Source: Flavobacteriaceae bacterium (GTDB lineage: Bacteria > Bacteroidota > Bacteroidia > Flavobacteriales > Flavobacteriaceae). From it: a DNA stretch of 34,003 nucleotides. The notes under the pieces are model-generated. The model saw only the letters and a program-made list of their open reading frames with translations, did not search any database and was not told the origin of the DNA. Location: NCBI GenBank assembly GCA_013043825.1, contig JABDNM010000062.1, forward strand, positions 1 to 34,003. The letters run 5' to 3'. The number at the start of each line of letters is the position of its first letter. Positions within the stretch are counted from its first letter, which is position 1. This document shows, in pieces, positions 7,806 through 15,349 of this stretch. The position numbers and the translations under genes are program-made.

Positions 7806-9276
7806 ATCTGGAATAATTCGGAGCCTCTTTGGTGATAGTAACATTGTGCGGATGACTCTCATGAATTCCTGAAGCGGTGAGCTTGATGAATTTTGCCGAA
7901 GTTTTCAAGGTTTCTACATCCTTAGCCCCGCAATAGCCCATTCCGGCCCGCAATCCACCAATGAACTGAGTCATACTCTCCAAAAGATCGCCTTTGTATG
8001 GTACTCGTCCTACGATACCTTCGGGCACCAATTTTTTGATATCATCCTCCACATCTTGGAAATAGCGGTCTTTGGAACCTTGTTTCATCGCTTCCACGGA
8101 ACCCATACCACGATAGGATTTAAACTTTCTTCCTTCAAAAATAATGGTTTCTCCCGGAGATTCCTTAGTTCCGGCCAGGAGCGACCCCAGCATCACACTA
8201 TCGGCACCAGCGGCAATTGCTTTCGGAATATCACCGGTGTAACGAATTCCTCCATCGGCGATCACAGGTACACCGCTGCCTTTTATAGCTTCGGCCACTT
8301 CAAGTACAGCGGAGAACTGAGGAAATCCAACTCCAGCCACCACTCGAGTAGTACATATGGAGCCTGGCCCAATTCCTACTTTCACAGCATCGGCCCCTGC
8401 TTCAACAAGATATTTTGCAGCATCTGCAGTAGCTATATTTCCTACTACGACCTCTAGTTTGGGAAATCGCTTTTTCACTTCTTTCAGTACATCCACCACT
8501 CCCTTGGTGTGCCCATGAGCTGTATCGATAATGATCGCATCGACCTGTGCATTTACGAGGGCTTCGGCTCGTTCTACGGCATCACCTGTAACCCCGATTG
8601 CCGCGGCAACGCGCAATCTACCATACTGGTCTTTGTTCGCGATGGGTTTAAGGGTAAGTTTTGTGATATCCCGGAAGGTGATTAGACCCAACAAAGTTCC
8701 ATCTTCTTCCACAACGGGTAATTTCTCAATCTTGTTTTTTTGAAGAATGATCTCTGCGTCTTTTAGCGAAGTTCCTTTACCAACCGTTATAAGATTGGCA
8801 TCGGTCATTACTTCACTCAACGGTCGTTCGTAGTTCTTTTCAAATCGCAGGTCACGATTGGTGACGATCCCGATCAGTTTTCCCTCATTATCGATGATGG
8901 GAATTCCCCCTATACTAAACTCCCGCATAGTATTCTGGGCATCACCAACAGTCGCATCCTTTTTCAGCGTGACAGGGTCCTGGATCATACCACTTTCGGC
9001 TCGCTTCACCTTTCGAACTTCGGCTGCCTGCTTCTTCTTGCTCATATTCTTGTGAAGCACACCTATTCCACCCTCACGGGCCATTGCAATCGCCATGGCG
9101 CTCTCGGTGACCGTATCCATAGCAGCAGAAACAATTGGTACGTTCAGGCTAATATTTCTGGAAAACTTGGTTTCAATGGAAACGTCTCTCGGTAAAACTT
9201 CAGAATAGGCAGGCACTAAAAGTACGTCGTCGTAGGTTAGGCCTTCTCCCAGAATCTTGTTTTGATGTGCAGTCAT
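7804..9276 (-). CDS. guaB: Inosine-5'-monophosphate dehydrogenase
   Basis: The 490-aa protein matches GuaB along its whole length. It opens with [20 protein letters not shown] and has two CBS domains (about 95-205: [20 protein letters not shown] and [20 protein letters not shown]). The catalytic loop [15 protein letters not shown] carries the nucleophile Cys308. The NAD/IMP site includes [21 protein letters not shown], and the flap reads [10 protein letters not shown]. It oxidises IMP to XMP, the committed step of guanine nucleotide synthesis, in the cytoplasm. It is monocistronic with its own exact-match -7 box. Start ATG 9276 gives the usual N-terminus. Confidence 0.98.
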   Translation of the reverse strand: MTAHQNKILGEGLTYDDVLLVPAYSEVLPRDVSIETKFSRNISLNVPIVSAAMDTVTESAMAIAMAREGGIGVLHKNMSKKKQAAEVRKVKRAESGMIQDPVTLKKDATVGDAQNTMREFSIGGIPIIDNEGKLIGIVTNRDLRFEKNYERPLSEVMTDANLITVGKGTSLKDAEIILQKNKIEKLPVVEEDGTLLGLITFRDITKLTLKPIANKDQYGRLRVAAAIGVTGDAVERAEALVNAQVDAIIIDTAHGHTKGVVDVLKEVKKRFPKLEVVVGNIATADAAKYLVEAGADAVKVGIGPGSICTTRVVAGVGFPQFSAVLEVAEAIKGSGVPVIADGGIRYTGDIPKAIAAGADSVMLGSLLAGTKESPGETIIFEGRKFKSYRGMGSVEAMKQGSKDRYFQDVEDDIKKLVPEGIVGRVPYKGDLLESMTQFIGGLRAGMGYCGAKDVETLKTSAKFIKLTASGIHESHPHNVTITKEAPNYSR

Positions 9277-9329
9277 TGCAATTAAAATTATTTCCGAAGA
9301 ACCGGATGTGGTTACTATTTAATTGCGTG

Positions 9330-9337
9330 CAAATATA
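9330..9337 (-). promoter_or_regulatory. -7 promoter element of guaB
   Basis: The minus strand reads TATATTTG (9337-9330), an exact TAnnTTTG box, predicting a start near 9323 and a leader of about 47 nt. I see no good TTG at the -33 distance, so the assignment rests on the -7 box. Confidence 0.5.
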
Positions 9338-9353
9338 CGATTAATTGTGGGAT

Positions 9354-9842
9354 TTATGACTTTTTTAAAAGCTGAATGAGCACCAAAATTGCCCCTGCTC
9401 CAAAGACCAGGGTCATGAGCGTGCCCGAGATCATCACCACCCATTTCATCCAAAGTATCCCTTTCCACATGTAATAGATCCCACCAAAGGTGAATAAAAT
9501 TGAAAAAAAGGGCTCGATCATGAGAAATGCCTTTAATTTCTGCGGAAGGGATGTTATGGCGATCAAACCACCTAAAAGGAAAAATATAAAGGAAATAGAA
9601 AGGATGTGGGTGTGCAGGATCGTAAGCATTTCACGTTCTCCTTTCTTAAATTTCATGACCTCCACTACGTTAATTTCTTCGTTACCCAGGTAATTCTCCT
9701 CCATACCCGCCGGATGATCACTATCGGTTTGTCGCACAAACTGCAATCCCGTGAAATAACCTATGCTTAGTACCACCACAAAAGAAGCGATGAATAATTT
9801 AACATAAACCGGAAAACTGTGAATAAGGCCGTGGAATCGCAT
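9354..9842 (-). CDS. Four-helix inner-membrane protein of the flavin/porin operon
   Basis: The 162-aa protein has four predicted membrane helices (about 14-35, 75-96, 103-124 and 130-157) and a 35-residue, acid-rich loop between helices 1 and 2. Helix 2 begins LTILHTHILSISFIFFLLGG, placing His77 and His79 at the membrane edge; His4, His8 and His43 lie outside. I do not recognise a named family. Paired histidines in a small membrane protein next to a flavin carrier suggest a haem b or quinone-linked electron donor, but that is inference. Its ATG directly follows the TAG of the FMN-binding gene (no gap), so the two are almost certainly coupled. No terminator is visible before guaB. Confidence 0.78.
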   Translation of the reverse strand: MRFHGLIHSFPVYVKLFIASFVVVLSIGYFTGLQFVRQTDSDHPAGMEENYLGNEEINVVEVMKFKKGEREMLTILHTHILSISFIFFLLGGLIAITSLPQKLKAFLMIEPFFSILFTFGGIYYMWKGILWMKWVVMISGTLMTLVFGAGAILVLIQLLKKS

Positions 9843-10373
9843 CTAGAGTTGGTTTAACTGCTGAAGTAAAGCGATGCTTTGCAACAGATCATTCATCGCG
9901 CGGGTCATAGAACGTACCGAGATCGTTGCCCCGCTAATAGGAATGATGTCCTCGTTGTATTTTAATTCGGGAGTTCCGGCGGTTTTACCCGAGAACTGCT
10001 TCAACCAACGCCTACTACCAATTTCTCCTCCATATTCCTCCCGGTAGATCAAGACTTTGCTGGTTGTGATAATGAAATCGGGATCGAACAAGACCAGGTA
10101 GTCGAAGGTCGCAGTCTTACTGGGTGCATTGCCAATGTAGCCGTAACCCAGGAAGCGATCTGCATCGTATATTTTGAAGAAGTTTTCAAGACCAAAATCG
10201 GAAGATGTAGCTTCATTGGCATCTTCTGAAATTAAGATAAACTCCTTGGAAAGTGATTCGGTTTCATAGAATTTGGACATGACCTTATCCGCCTTCTTCG
10301 TTACCTTTTCCGGTACCGAAAACCCGACTCCTATTCCGAAGAGCAATAAAACCAACACTAATTTATTTAGCAT
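9843..10373 (-). CDS. FMN-binding domain protein (periplasmic, probably covalently flavinylated)
   Basis: The 176-aa protein has an N-terminal hydrophobic signal or anchor (MLNKLVLVLLLFGIGVGFSV) and an FMN_bind domain at the C-terminus. Strands with GYGYIGNAPSKTATFDYLVLF lead to RRWLKQFSGKTAG and then the flavinylation-type motif ISGATISV (Ser147-Gly-Ala-Thr150). In NqrC/RnfG-type proteins the Thr of SGAT carries FMN attached by ApbE, and the proteins shuttle electrons outside the cytoplasmic membrane. Here the Asp that usually precedes the motif by three residues is Ile144, with Asp142 two residues further away. No ApbE gene is in the window. It lies 42 nt downstream of the porin gene and abuts the 4-TM gene. 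Confidence 0.87.
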   Translation of the reverse strand: MLNKLVLVLLLFGIGVGFSVPEKVTKKADKVMSKFYETESLSKEFILISEDANEATSSDFGLENFFKIYDADRFLGYGYIGNAPSKTATFDYLVLFDPDFIITTSKVLIYREEYGGEIGSRRWLKQFSGKTAGTPELKYNEDIIPISGATISVRSMTRAMNDLLQSIALLQQLNQL

Positions 10374-10415
10374 ATTACAAAGGTATTATTTAATTGGCCA
10401 AACTTCATCACCATC

Positions 10416-11591
10416 CTAAAACCACACCCCGATCCCAAAATTGAGTCGGTCGCTTACATCACTGCTCTGATCCTTATTCTGTCTAAACTGATAATCTCCT
10501 TTCACCACTACTCCGGGAGCGATGTGATAACTTAATCCAGTGGTGATATCGGTGCGGTTGTATGCCTCATTTCGCATCAGGTCTCCTGCTACACTCGCAT
10601 GAGTATCGAAATTTTCGTAGCGAGCGAAGGCGAAGAGTCGCTGATTGGCTGTCAGGGGCATGAGATTGTAAGCAACTTCCCCGTAGTATCCTATGAGGGC
10701 ACTGCCTAGATCACGGTTGGTTAACTCATTATAGGCATCGGTGTCATTCAAGGAAGCATAGATAAATTGGCCTCTGGCAGTAAACCTTCTGAACGCATAC
10801 CTGGCATCTGCTCCCACCATGGAAATACCAATATTGGCTCCATCCAGTTGTTCAACATCGTCTGCTGCCTGAGTTTTTCCGAAATAACCCGAGAGTCCGA
10901 ACCGCAATCCCGGAATTCCATAGTATTCCACCTTGGTTGAAAACGTGGGACTATCCACCGTAGATTTGATCCCCTTCTGTCTACCACCCCGCAATCCGCT
11001 GCTCCCGCTCAAAAATCCGGTGACATCTTCATCCCCATCGCTGGCAGTCGACTTGAAGCCATTGAAGATATAGCCTTGGTATGAGATTGAGGCATCCGAA
11101 AACCTGCCTGTGACTCCCACACCCAATTCCCGCCAGGTGGTGGGTACGATCACATTGTCCACGGCCGGACGTTCGGTTCCGTTGAAGGTTGTGGGTTCAT
11201 GGTATTCGTTGACAATTCCCATAGGCACCAGCATTAGCCCGCCTCGAAGACTCACATTGTCACCTACTGCGTAGTTTACAAAAGCTTGTTCAACGAAAAC
11301 CTCCTCCACATGTTCTATCTCGACTTCCGTGACAAATTGAGTTTTCTCATTGAACTTGTAACCAAAAAGGAGCACCATCCGTTGAACGTCCAGTTCGCCG
11401 TTATCACCTTCCGGCTGATTATACGTAAGTTCGCCATAGGCTCCTACCGTCACGGCTTTTCCATAGTTGCCGGAAAGAATCCGCTGTGCAGCGTTCAATT
11501 GATTTTGAGGGTTGGTAATACTATCTTGAGTTGTTTGAGCGGATCCAATAAAAGAAGTGAAAAGCAACAAAGAAAGGGATATTCTGTGCAT
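10416..11591 (-). CDS. Outer-membrane porin, OprO/OprP-like beta-barrel
   Basis: The 391-aa protein has a signal peptide (MHRISLSLLLFTSFIGSAQ) followed by alternating amphipathic strands throughout. Examples are AVTVGAYGELTYNQPEGD, ENVSLRGG-like turns and VVVKGDYQFRQNKD. The C-terminal IGVWF ends in Phe, as expected for a Bam-inserted barrel. Conserved pieces such as QAFVNYAVGDNVSLRGGLMLVP and FNGTERPAVDNVIVPTTWRE match the phosphate-selective porin O/P-like family of Bacteroidota, which despite the name has not been shown to be phosphate-specific there. It is first in an operon with an FMN-binding protein and a 4-TM protein, which points to a role around extracellular electron or metal handling rather than phosphate uptake. 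Its promoter is flanked by two operators. Confidence 0.85.
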   Translation of the reverse strand: MHRISLSLLLFTSFIGSAQTTQDSITNPQNQLNAAQRILSGNYGKAVTVGAYGELTYNQPEGDNGELDVQRMVLLFGYKFNEKTQFVTEVEIEHVEEVFVEQAFVNYAVGDNVSLRGGLMLVPMGIVNEYHEPTTFNGTERPAVDNVIVPTTWRELGVGVTGRFSDASISYQGYIFNGFKSTASDGDEDVTGFLSGSSGLRGGRQKGIKSTVDSPTFSTKVEYYGIPGLRFGLSGYFGKTQAADDVEQLDGANIGISMVGADARYAFRRFTARGQFIYASLNDTDAYNELTNRDLGSALIGYYGEVAYNLMPLTANQRLFAFARYENFDTHASVAGDLMRNEAYNRTDITTGLSYHIAPGVVVKGDYQFRQNKDQSSDVSDRLNFGIGVWF

Positions 11592-11597
11592 TATTTT

Positions 11598-11618
11598 TAT
11601 TTAGACTGATTATAAATA
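11598..11618. promoter_or_regulatory. Operator copy 1, downstream of the porin promoter
   Basis: This is a 21-bp imperfect palindrome, TATTTAGA-CTG-ATTATAAATA, with perfect 6-bp outer arms TATTTA/TAAATA, centred at 11608. It lies just downstream of the predicted transcription start in the 5' leader. It matches operator copy 2 at 17 of 21 positions. Confidence 0.6.
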
Positions 11619-11635
11619 GGTATAAAACTCAGCCG

Positions 11636-11666
11636 CAAAAGTACAGTCCAAAAGAGTATCTTACAA
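11636..11666 (-). promoter_or_regulatory. Bacteroidota-type promoter of the porin/FMN operon
   Basis: On the minus strand there is a -33 TTG (11666-11664), a 20-bp spacer and a -7 box TACTTTTG (11643-11636), an exact consensus match. The start is expected near 11629. The two operator copies sit on either side. Confidence 0.72.
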
Positions 11667-11667
11667 G

Positions 11668-11692
11668 ATTATTTAGAACTATTTTAAATAAT
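11668..11692. promoter_or_regulatory. Operator copy 2, immediately upstream of the -33 element
   Basis: This is a 25-bp imperfect palindrome with perfect 8-bp arms ATTATTTA (11668-11675) and TAAATAAT (11685-11692), centred at 11680. Its 21-bp core TATTTAGA-ACT-ATTTTAAATA aligns with copy 1. The centres are 72 bp apart, close to seven helical turns. Confidence 0.62.
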
Positions 11693-11723
11693 ATTCGGAA
11701 TTATTTGTGTGCCAGTATGTTTG

Positions 11724-12200
11724 TTACTTTGAAGAGACTTTCAACTCATTTTGATATTGAAGTCGAGCGACTTCAGCCCAGAGTAAAAGTGCTTTAGTAT
11801 CAGACTCATTCAAATTACCATGCAACCAGGTATATGAGTCAAGGGGCATTTCTCCTTTCTCCACTAATTCGATGACTTCTTCCAGTTTATGATCTTTTTT
11901 CTTAGCCGAATAGCCTTCCCACTTGGATACATTGAATTCTCCTTTGCCATGGCGTATGTGGTCATCCAAATAATAGGAAATTGGGGCGATCTCCGCGTAC
12001 CAAGGATACTGGGTTTGATCGCTATGGCAGTCGTAACAATTCGACTTCAATATGCCCGCTACCTCCTGTGAAGGCTTTGTTTCCGTTTCGAAACCTGTAA
12101 CAGATTCGTAACCACCATTGTTCTTATCGGGGCGAATGAATTGAAGCACTACTAATGAGATGAGTGCCAAAATAAGGAAGATCCTAATAAATTTTTTCAT
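11724..12200 (-). CDS. Haem-binding (CxxCH) membrane-anchored protein
   Basis: The 158-aa protein has one N-terminal membrane helix (FIRIFLILALISLVVLQFI, about 4-22) and a periplasmic domain with a single c-type haem motif NCYDCHS (Cys55, Cys58, His59). YPWYAEIAPISYYLDDHIRHG and EMPLDSYTWLHG follow, the latter offering a Met as possible second ligand. This is the layout of the flavobacterial haem-binding domain (Haem_bd) family. It should carry one covalent haem facing the periplasm. The start lies 2 nt after the 5'-nucleotidase stop (TAA-TA-ATG). It sits directly upstream of the porin/FMN operon and could share electrons with it, though it belongs to the preceding transcript. Confidence 0.88.
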   Translation of the reverse strand: MKKFIRIFLILALISLVVLQFIRPDKNNGGYESVTGFETETKPSQEVAGILKSNCYDCHSDQTQYPWYAEIAPISYYLDDHIRHGKGEFNVSKWEGYSAKKKDHKLEEVIELVEKGEMPLDSYTWLHGNLNESDTKALLLWAEVARLQYQNELKVSSK

Positions 12201-12202
12201 TA

Positions 12203-13741
12203 TTATTGGTTTAAGGATTTCATGAACAAAATTACGGCTTTTCTAATGTCCTTTGCCGGCTCATCAACCATTGGTTGATGCACTTTTACTATTCCTTCGT
12301 TCTCCTGGGTGAGAAACGGGATATCAAATCCTTTCAGAAGAAAATCGCTCATCGCGATCTTGTACAGCTGCCCCTGCTCTATTCTGGCCCCATTCAATAA
12401 CCATTTTCCCTCTGTATTTTGAGCAAAGCCATACCGTTGTAAATAAGCTCCGGTACCTCGTTGGGATTTGCCATAATCCAATACTTCTTCCAATAAAGAA
12501 CCATAGATCTCTACCCATACTACACTTCCGCCAAACGGCAGTACCCTGAATACATCCAAGCTGGTTACATCACCAGCAAGCATGTCATCCAATCGAATGG
12601 ATCCTCCGTTCACAAGCGCTCCATCAAGATTCGTGTGAAACGACTTTGCCATGGCTTCCGCGATGATCCCTCCCAAATTGGTTTGAATAGATCTATTGGC
12701 ACTGTCTGTACCATCCAGCGGGGTTTCGGCAGAATAGACCACCTCATCGGGATTGGCGATCACTTCCTTGATCCTGGTTTCCAACACAATGTTCCATTTA
12801 TCCACAATAGCCTTCACCGATGGCTTAGATTTTGTCCGCTCATCAATGGGCAAAAGGTGTGAATGGATCTGAGATTCTTTGGTTTTTAAGTCGTAAGTGA
12901 TGGTGTGTATGTAAATCGATTTGGCATTGGCATCTGCCTTAGCCACGATGGCGTTTTCGGTGGGAACCAACATGCTGTTGTGCTCATGTCCCCCCATGAT
13001 CAAGGCGATCTCCGGAAATTGATTTGCCAATTCGATATCCTTCTCTATACCCAGGTGTGTAAGACCCACGATAAGATCTGCCTGTTGCATTTGTAAGCGG
13101 GTGTAGGCACTGCTCGTCTCAAGAAGATGGTCTGCGTAATACACATAATCCTGGGGGTTGGAATCCAGGGTAACACTGAACAATCCCACGTCGATCTTGG
13201 TACCATCTGCATCACTCATTGCGATAGTATAGGTTTCGGGGACATAAATGCTGTCGCCATTTCTTCGGAAGAAAAAGGAACGAGGCCCATCATCGTTCAC
13301 CTGGAAAACATTGGCCGATGTCCAGTAAAAATTAGATTCATCCATTCGCTTCTGAAGATCTTCGACCTTCAGGTCGAACTCATGATTTCCAAATGTAACC
13401 AATTCGAAGTCCATAGCGTTCATCACCTCGATCATTTGCTTCCCGCGAACACGTTCGTTGTCCACTTTGATCGTCCCCAATAAAGACGGATTCAAAAAAT
13501 CGCCCGCCATAAAAAGATAGGTGTTGGGCTCTACGTTTCTGATGGAGTCCACTACGTGGGCTACTCTCGCCATTCCGCCGTACTTTCCCCCACTAAGTGG
13601 AGCGATCTCGTATACGTCGTTCAGCTGAACGAACTTGAACGTGAGTTTTCCATCATCTTGAACTTCAGAAACCGTTTTAGTCGTCTTACAACTTACAACG
13701 GTTAGAAGTACCATTACGAACGATAAATAGGTTTTTTTCAT
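12203..13741 (-). CDS. 5'-nucleotidase/UDP-sugar hydrolase-type metallophosphatase lipoprotein
   Basis: With the start at ATG 13741, the 512-aa protein has a lipoprotein signal MKKTYLSFVMVLLTVVSC (Cys18); an upstream in-frame start would add 23 residues before it. The metallophosphatase domain (about 30-280) carries QLNDVYEIAPL, MAGDFLNPS, FGNHEFD, LTHLG and GGHEHN. The C-terminal 5'-nucleotidase domain (about 320-500) carries NLGGIIAEAMAKSF and the substrate-loop FGGSVVWVEIYG. It should remove phosphate from nucleotides at the cell surface or in the periplasm. The first metal motif is D-x-Y rather than D-x-H, as in one known subfamily. It is 1 nt downstream of the HMG-CoA lyase stop. Confidence 0.9.
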   Translation of the reverse strand: MKKTYLSFVMVLLTVVSCKTTKTVSEVQDDGKLTFKFVQLNDVYEIAPLSGGKYGGMARVAHVVDSIRNVEPNTYLFMAGDFLNPSLLGTIKVDNERVRGKQMIEVMNAMDFELVTFGNHEFDLKVEDLQKRMDESNFYWTSANVFQVNDDGPRSFFFRRNGDSIYVPETYTIAMSDADGTKIDVGLFSVTLDSNPQDYVYYADHLLETSSAYTRLQMQQADLIVGLTHLGIEKDIELANQFPEIALIMGGHEHNSMLVPTENAIVAKADANAKSIYIHTITYDLKTKESQIHSHLLPIDERTKSKPSVKAIVDKWNIVLETRIKEVIANPDEVVYSAETPLDGTDSANRSIQTNLGGIIAEAMAKSFHTNLDGALVNGGSIRLDDMLAGDVTSLDVFRVLPFGGSVVWVEIYGSLLEEVLDYGKSQRGTGAYLQRYGFAQNTEGKWLLNGARIEQGQLYKIAMSDFLLKGFDIPFLTQENEGIVKVHQPMVDEPAKDIRKAVILFMKSLNQ

Positions 13742-13742
13742 A

Positions 13743-14606
13743 TCATTGGTATTTTGTAAAAACTTTGGTGGCCTCATTATGAGCGCTCTCGAATGACATA
13801 GGATTGACACCGGTATTTACTTTGGCTGTCGTGAAGAAACTCAACATCTTTTCGGTAGGCATGTTTCCTGTTAGCTCATCCTTCGCCATAGGGCAACCCC
13901 CAAATCCCTGGATAGCGCCATCAAATCTCCGACAACCACTTTCATAAGCCGCCTCCACTTTTTCATGCCATTTGGATGGAGTGGTGTGCAGGTGTGCACC
14001 AAATTCTATGTTTGGGTATTTTGGAATAAGTTCCGAGAACAGATATTGAATCACTTCCGGTGTTGAAGTGCCAACCGTGTCGCTCAATGATAATATTTTT
14101 ACTCCCATCCCCGATAGACGTTCTGCCCATTCGCCAACGATCTCAACATTCCAGGGATCTCCGTAGGGATTCCCAAACCCCATGGATAAATATGTAACTA
14201 CCTCTTTGTTATTCGATCCTGCAAGTTCAAGGATCTCCTGAAGCACTTCGATGGACTGAGCAATTGTTTTATGCGTGTTCCTCATTTGAAAATTTTCAGA
14301 AATTGAAAATGGATATCCCAAATAATCGATCGCCTTGAATTGAATGGCATCGTTTGCTCCCCGTACGTTCGCAACAATCGCCAGCAGCTTGCTCTTTGTG
14401 TCTGAGAGATCGAGCCCGGTAAGCACCTGAGCCGTATCCTGCATTTGGGGAATGGCTTTGGGTGAAACAAAACTACCAAAATCGATGGTGTCGAATCCGC
14501 ATCTCAGTAAAGCCTGAATGTATTGGATCTTTTCCTCGGTTGGAATCCACTCTTTGATTCCCTGCATGGCATCCCGCGGACATTCTATGAGCTTGACTTT
14601 TTGCAT
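13743..14606 (-). CDS. Hydroxymethylglutaryl-CoA lyase
   Basis: The 287-aa TIM-barrel protein belongs to the HMGL-like family. The catalytic Arg-Asp pair is in LIECPRDAMQG (Arg11, Asp12). The metal-binding HxH is in FGAHLHTT, and the active-site Cys is in the signature FGGCPMAKDELTGNMPTE, which fits HMG-CoA lyase better than isopropylmalate or citramalate synthase. It cleaves HMG-CoA to acetyl-CoA and acetoacetate, the last step of leucine catabolism. I choose ATG 14606 over an in-frame GTG at 14633 because the GTG lies upstream of a predicted promoter, and the family N-terminus starts at KVKLIE. It is co-directional with the LysE-type exporter upstream. Confidence 0.9.
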   Translation of the reverse strand: MQKVKLIECPRDAMQGIKEWIPTEEKIQYIQALLRCGFDTIDFGSFVSPKAIPQMQDTAQVLTGLDLSDTKSKLLAIVANVRGANDAIQFKAIDYLGYPFSISENFQMRNTHKTIAQSIEVLQEILELAGSNNKEVVTYLSMGFGNPYGDPWNVEIVGEWAERLSGMGVKILSLSDTVGTSTPEVIQYLFSELIPKYPNIEFGAHLHTTPSKWHEKVEAAYESGCRRFDGAIQGFGGCPMAKDELTGNMPTEKMLSFFTTAKVNTGVNPMSFESAHNEATKVFTKYQ

Positions 14607-14611
14607 TAACT

Positions 14612-14640
14612 CAAAGATAGTATTTTGATACACGTTTCAA
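14612..14640 (-). promoter_or_regulatory. Possible promoter giving a near-leaderless HMG-CoA lyase mRNA
   Basis: The minus strand has an exact -7 box TATCTTTG (14619-14612) and a TTG (14640-14638) 18 bp upstream, one base short of the usual spacing. The ATG at 14606 begins only 5 nt after the -7 box, so the transcript would start at or almost at the start codon. Confidence 0.45.
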
Positions 14641-14661
14641 GGAATAGGAAATACGATTTTT

Positions 14662-15276
14662 TTACGGAAGGACGATGTAAATGGCAATGCCTACAAATAC
14701 AATTATCTGAAGCCATTTTAGGTAGAGTCCCGTTCGCTGGTGAGATCGAAGGTAGCCAGAAATACTCCCTGCCAAAAGAGCAATCGAGCTGAAGGTTATG
14801 AAAGAGACGATCATAAAAGTAAGGCCCAGGATATAGAATTGCTGTACCGTAGCTTCGGCGGGATTCCAAAGGAAAGCAGGGAAAAATGCCAGGAAAAATA
14901 TCATCACCTTCGGATTTACCAGGTTCATGATGACGCCAGTCCAAAACAGTTCCTTTTGGGTCTTCTGGGGTGCTTCGTGCCCAAGTACAATTTCTGAAGG
15001 TGATTTCAAGACCTTATAGGCAAGAAACAGGAGATAAAATGCTCCGGCGACTTTAATTCCGTAGAATAAAGCTGGAGAAGCTGCAATGATAGCAGAAATC
15101 CCAAAAGCCAGTAACGTCGTATGTACTATACATCCACTTATGAGCCCTGCGGTGGTGGAGATGCCACTTCTGGATCCATTGACCAAGGATTGAGTTAGCA
15201 CATAAATATTATCTGGCCCGGGAGAAATGGCCAAAGCCAATGTGGCCAGAGAAAAAGAAATGAGGGATTCAACCAT
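14662..15276 (-). CDS. LysE/RhtB-family amino-acid exporter
   Basis: The 204-aa protein has about six membrane helices. The opening SLATLALAISPGPDNIYVLTQSLVNGSRSG is the hallmark of LysE/RhtB transporters (SPGPD motif followed by a Gly-rich helix). Later helices include FYLLFLAYKVLKSP and LVNPKVMIFFLAFFPAFL, also family-typical. These proteins export amino acids or related metabolites by proton exchange across the inner membrane. The substrate is unknown; the downstream HMG-CoA lyase gene hints at branched-chain amino acid metabolism only weakly. The start at ATG 15276 gives the usual short N-terminus. The spondin-domain gene is transcribed divergently from the 73-bp gap. Confidence 0.9.
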   Translation of the reverse strand: MVESLISFSLATLALAISPGPDNIYVLTQSLVNGSRSGISTTAGLISGCIVHTTLLAFGISAIIAASPALFYGIKVAGAFYLLFLAYKVLKSPSEIVLGHEAPQKTQKELFWTGVIMNLVNPKVMIFFLAFFPAFLWNPAEATVQQFYILGLTFMIVSFITFSSIALLAGSISGYLRSHQRTGLYLKWLQIIVFVGIAIYIVLP

Positions 15277-15349
15277 TTTTTAAAAATATAGTAATTAAAT
15301 GTAATTGGAATGGTAGTTGTACGACTTAGAAAAATAAACTTCCATCGTT

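Noticed and set aside
10416-11591. Porin as a phosphate-specific OprP involved with the nearby 5'-nucleotidase
   Set aside because: The OprO/P label is a family name only; no Pho-box-like site was seen, and its own operon carries redox genes under a different operator.
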